In this document: positions 63,281 through 64,000 of the stretch, one piece after another
Layout of the letters: each line of letters opens with the position of its first letter
Numbering within the stretch: the first letter of the stretch is position 1
NCBI GenBank assembly: GCA_963931925.1
Contig: OZ007569.1
Location: 26,514,524 to 26,578,523 of the forward strand
Origin: Onchidella celtica
Lineage: Eukaryota > Mollusca > Gastropoda > Systellommatophora > Onchidiidae
Direction of reading: 5' to 3'
DNA: 64,000 nt
Notes under the pieces: model-generated
Told to the model about the DNA's origin: nothing
Seen by the model: only the letters and a program-made list of their open reading frames with translations
The model's database searches: none
Translations under genes and position numbers: made by a program

Positions 63281-63466
63281 CAGAGGCGGCGGGCCTACAT
63301 TTTTGGGGCCCTGAAGCTTGAACCGCTAGGAGGACACTTCGCAACCAGGAAAAATAAGGCAGCATCCAAAATTCACTCAGTTCATAAGTTTCTTCAGGAC
63401 CCCTTCAGGATTAGGGATTAGCTCTGAAGCTTAAGCTTTATTAGTTTCATAGTAAATCCGCCAGTC
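63281..63466. mobile_element. MITE of the TGGCGGAT...CATAGT family
   Basis: Left GAGGCGGCGGGCCTACATTT, then TTGGGGCCCTGAAGCTTGAA. Right GAAGCTTAAGCTTTATTAG, TTTCATAGTAAATCCGCCA. Ends and subterminal blocks are inverted; same family as 44220-44352 and 44498-44674. Confidence 0.65.
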
Positions 63467-64000
63467 TCTCATGGATATGCATTGTAACAAAAAAAAGGCG
63501 CCTTTAACAGTATAATCTCAGTGTCATTTCCACTGTGCTTTTAGACGGGTGGTGCACGGGTGGCCAGTTTTGACGCATTTCAGTCTCACCAGTGGGCGAG
63601 GTTCCGCTCAACTCCATGCTCCACATCTCACACGTGTACTAAAATTGAGACAAAGGGCACCACCAGCCTTGCCCGCTTTCACTTTTGTTTCTGTCATAAA
63701 ATTCAATGAACAATACTCGACTTACAACACATCGGGTAATCAAAGAATCAGAAGTTAATCGTATGATTTTATAGGTGCCATTTTAAAGCCAAATCACGGA
63801 GAACCAATCGACTCTGGTGAGAATGTATGGGCTGGTGCGCAACTGGGAGCACTTCATTCTTCGCGAAATGTTCTATACCCTGTAGTTAAATACCTACATA
63901 AAACGAATGAGTCGTAACAGTGTGGGCAATATCTTAACATTACAATATTGCCTGCAATTGATTAGTACAATTGAAAACCGACAAAATAATGAAAAGATGA
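63467..64000. other. Intergenic DNA to window end
   Basis: 63566-63640 resembles 59700-59780. Otherwise nothing recognised. Confidence 0.4.

Overview
The window is eukaryotic, repeat-rich, AT-rich intron and intergenic DNA with no bacterial features. A perlucin-like secreted C-type lectin gene, a tRNA-derived SINE of a kind common in marine invertebrates, L1/Tx1-like, RTE-like and CR1/Jockey-like LINEs, PIF/Harbinger elements and an integrase-first Ty3/Gypsy-type element suggest a lophotrochozoan, most likely a mollusc. The species cannot be fixed from sequence alone.

The host content is one gene family on the minus strand. Gene B (coding exons between 43940 and 53679) can be assembled from five exons with matching splice phases into a 180-residue secreted C-type lectin. 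Gene A is a second copy in the same orientation about 45.6 kb away (exons 1-3 at 19810-19870, 5345-5436 and 2739-2829). Exons 4 and 5 of gene A are not in the window. The two copies lie in a direct duplication of about 6.7 kb: 1466-7821 plus 19751-20066, matching 47048-53873.

Almost everything else is transposable elements. Intron 1 of gene A holds an 11.9-kb nest (7836-19750): an L1/Tx1-like LINE of about 5.9 kb with a 14-bp target duplication, whose ORF1 was hit by a two-gene Harbinger element (7962-12001) and by a shorter Harbinger derivative (12414-14415). Between the lectin genes, 20887-27819 is an old solo LTR into which a young element of the same LTR family (21170-26868) inserted in the opposite orientation. 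The young element has near-identical 1268-bp LTRs, a tRNA-Pro-type primer site and one 956-codon ORF ordered integrase, reverse transcriptase, RNase H. It has no gag or protease. A third relative is a solo LTR at 41314-42449.

Further right are an eroded transposon-associated gene (28260-29020), several MITEs, Helitron-like repeats including a 0.7-kb inverted pair (35367-37420), a hAT transposase remnant (53874-54990), two palindromic MITEs in opposite orientation (54994-55390) and an RTE-like LINE fragment (55989-56830). From 57 kb to the end only MITEs, microsatellites and one weak promoter/first-exon candidate were seen.
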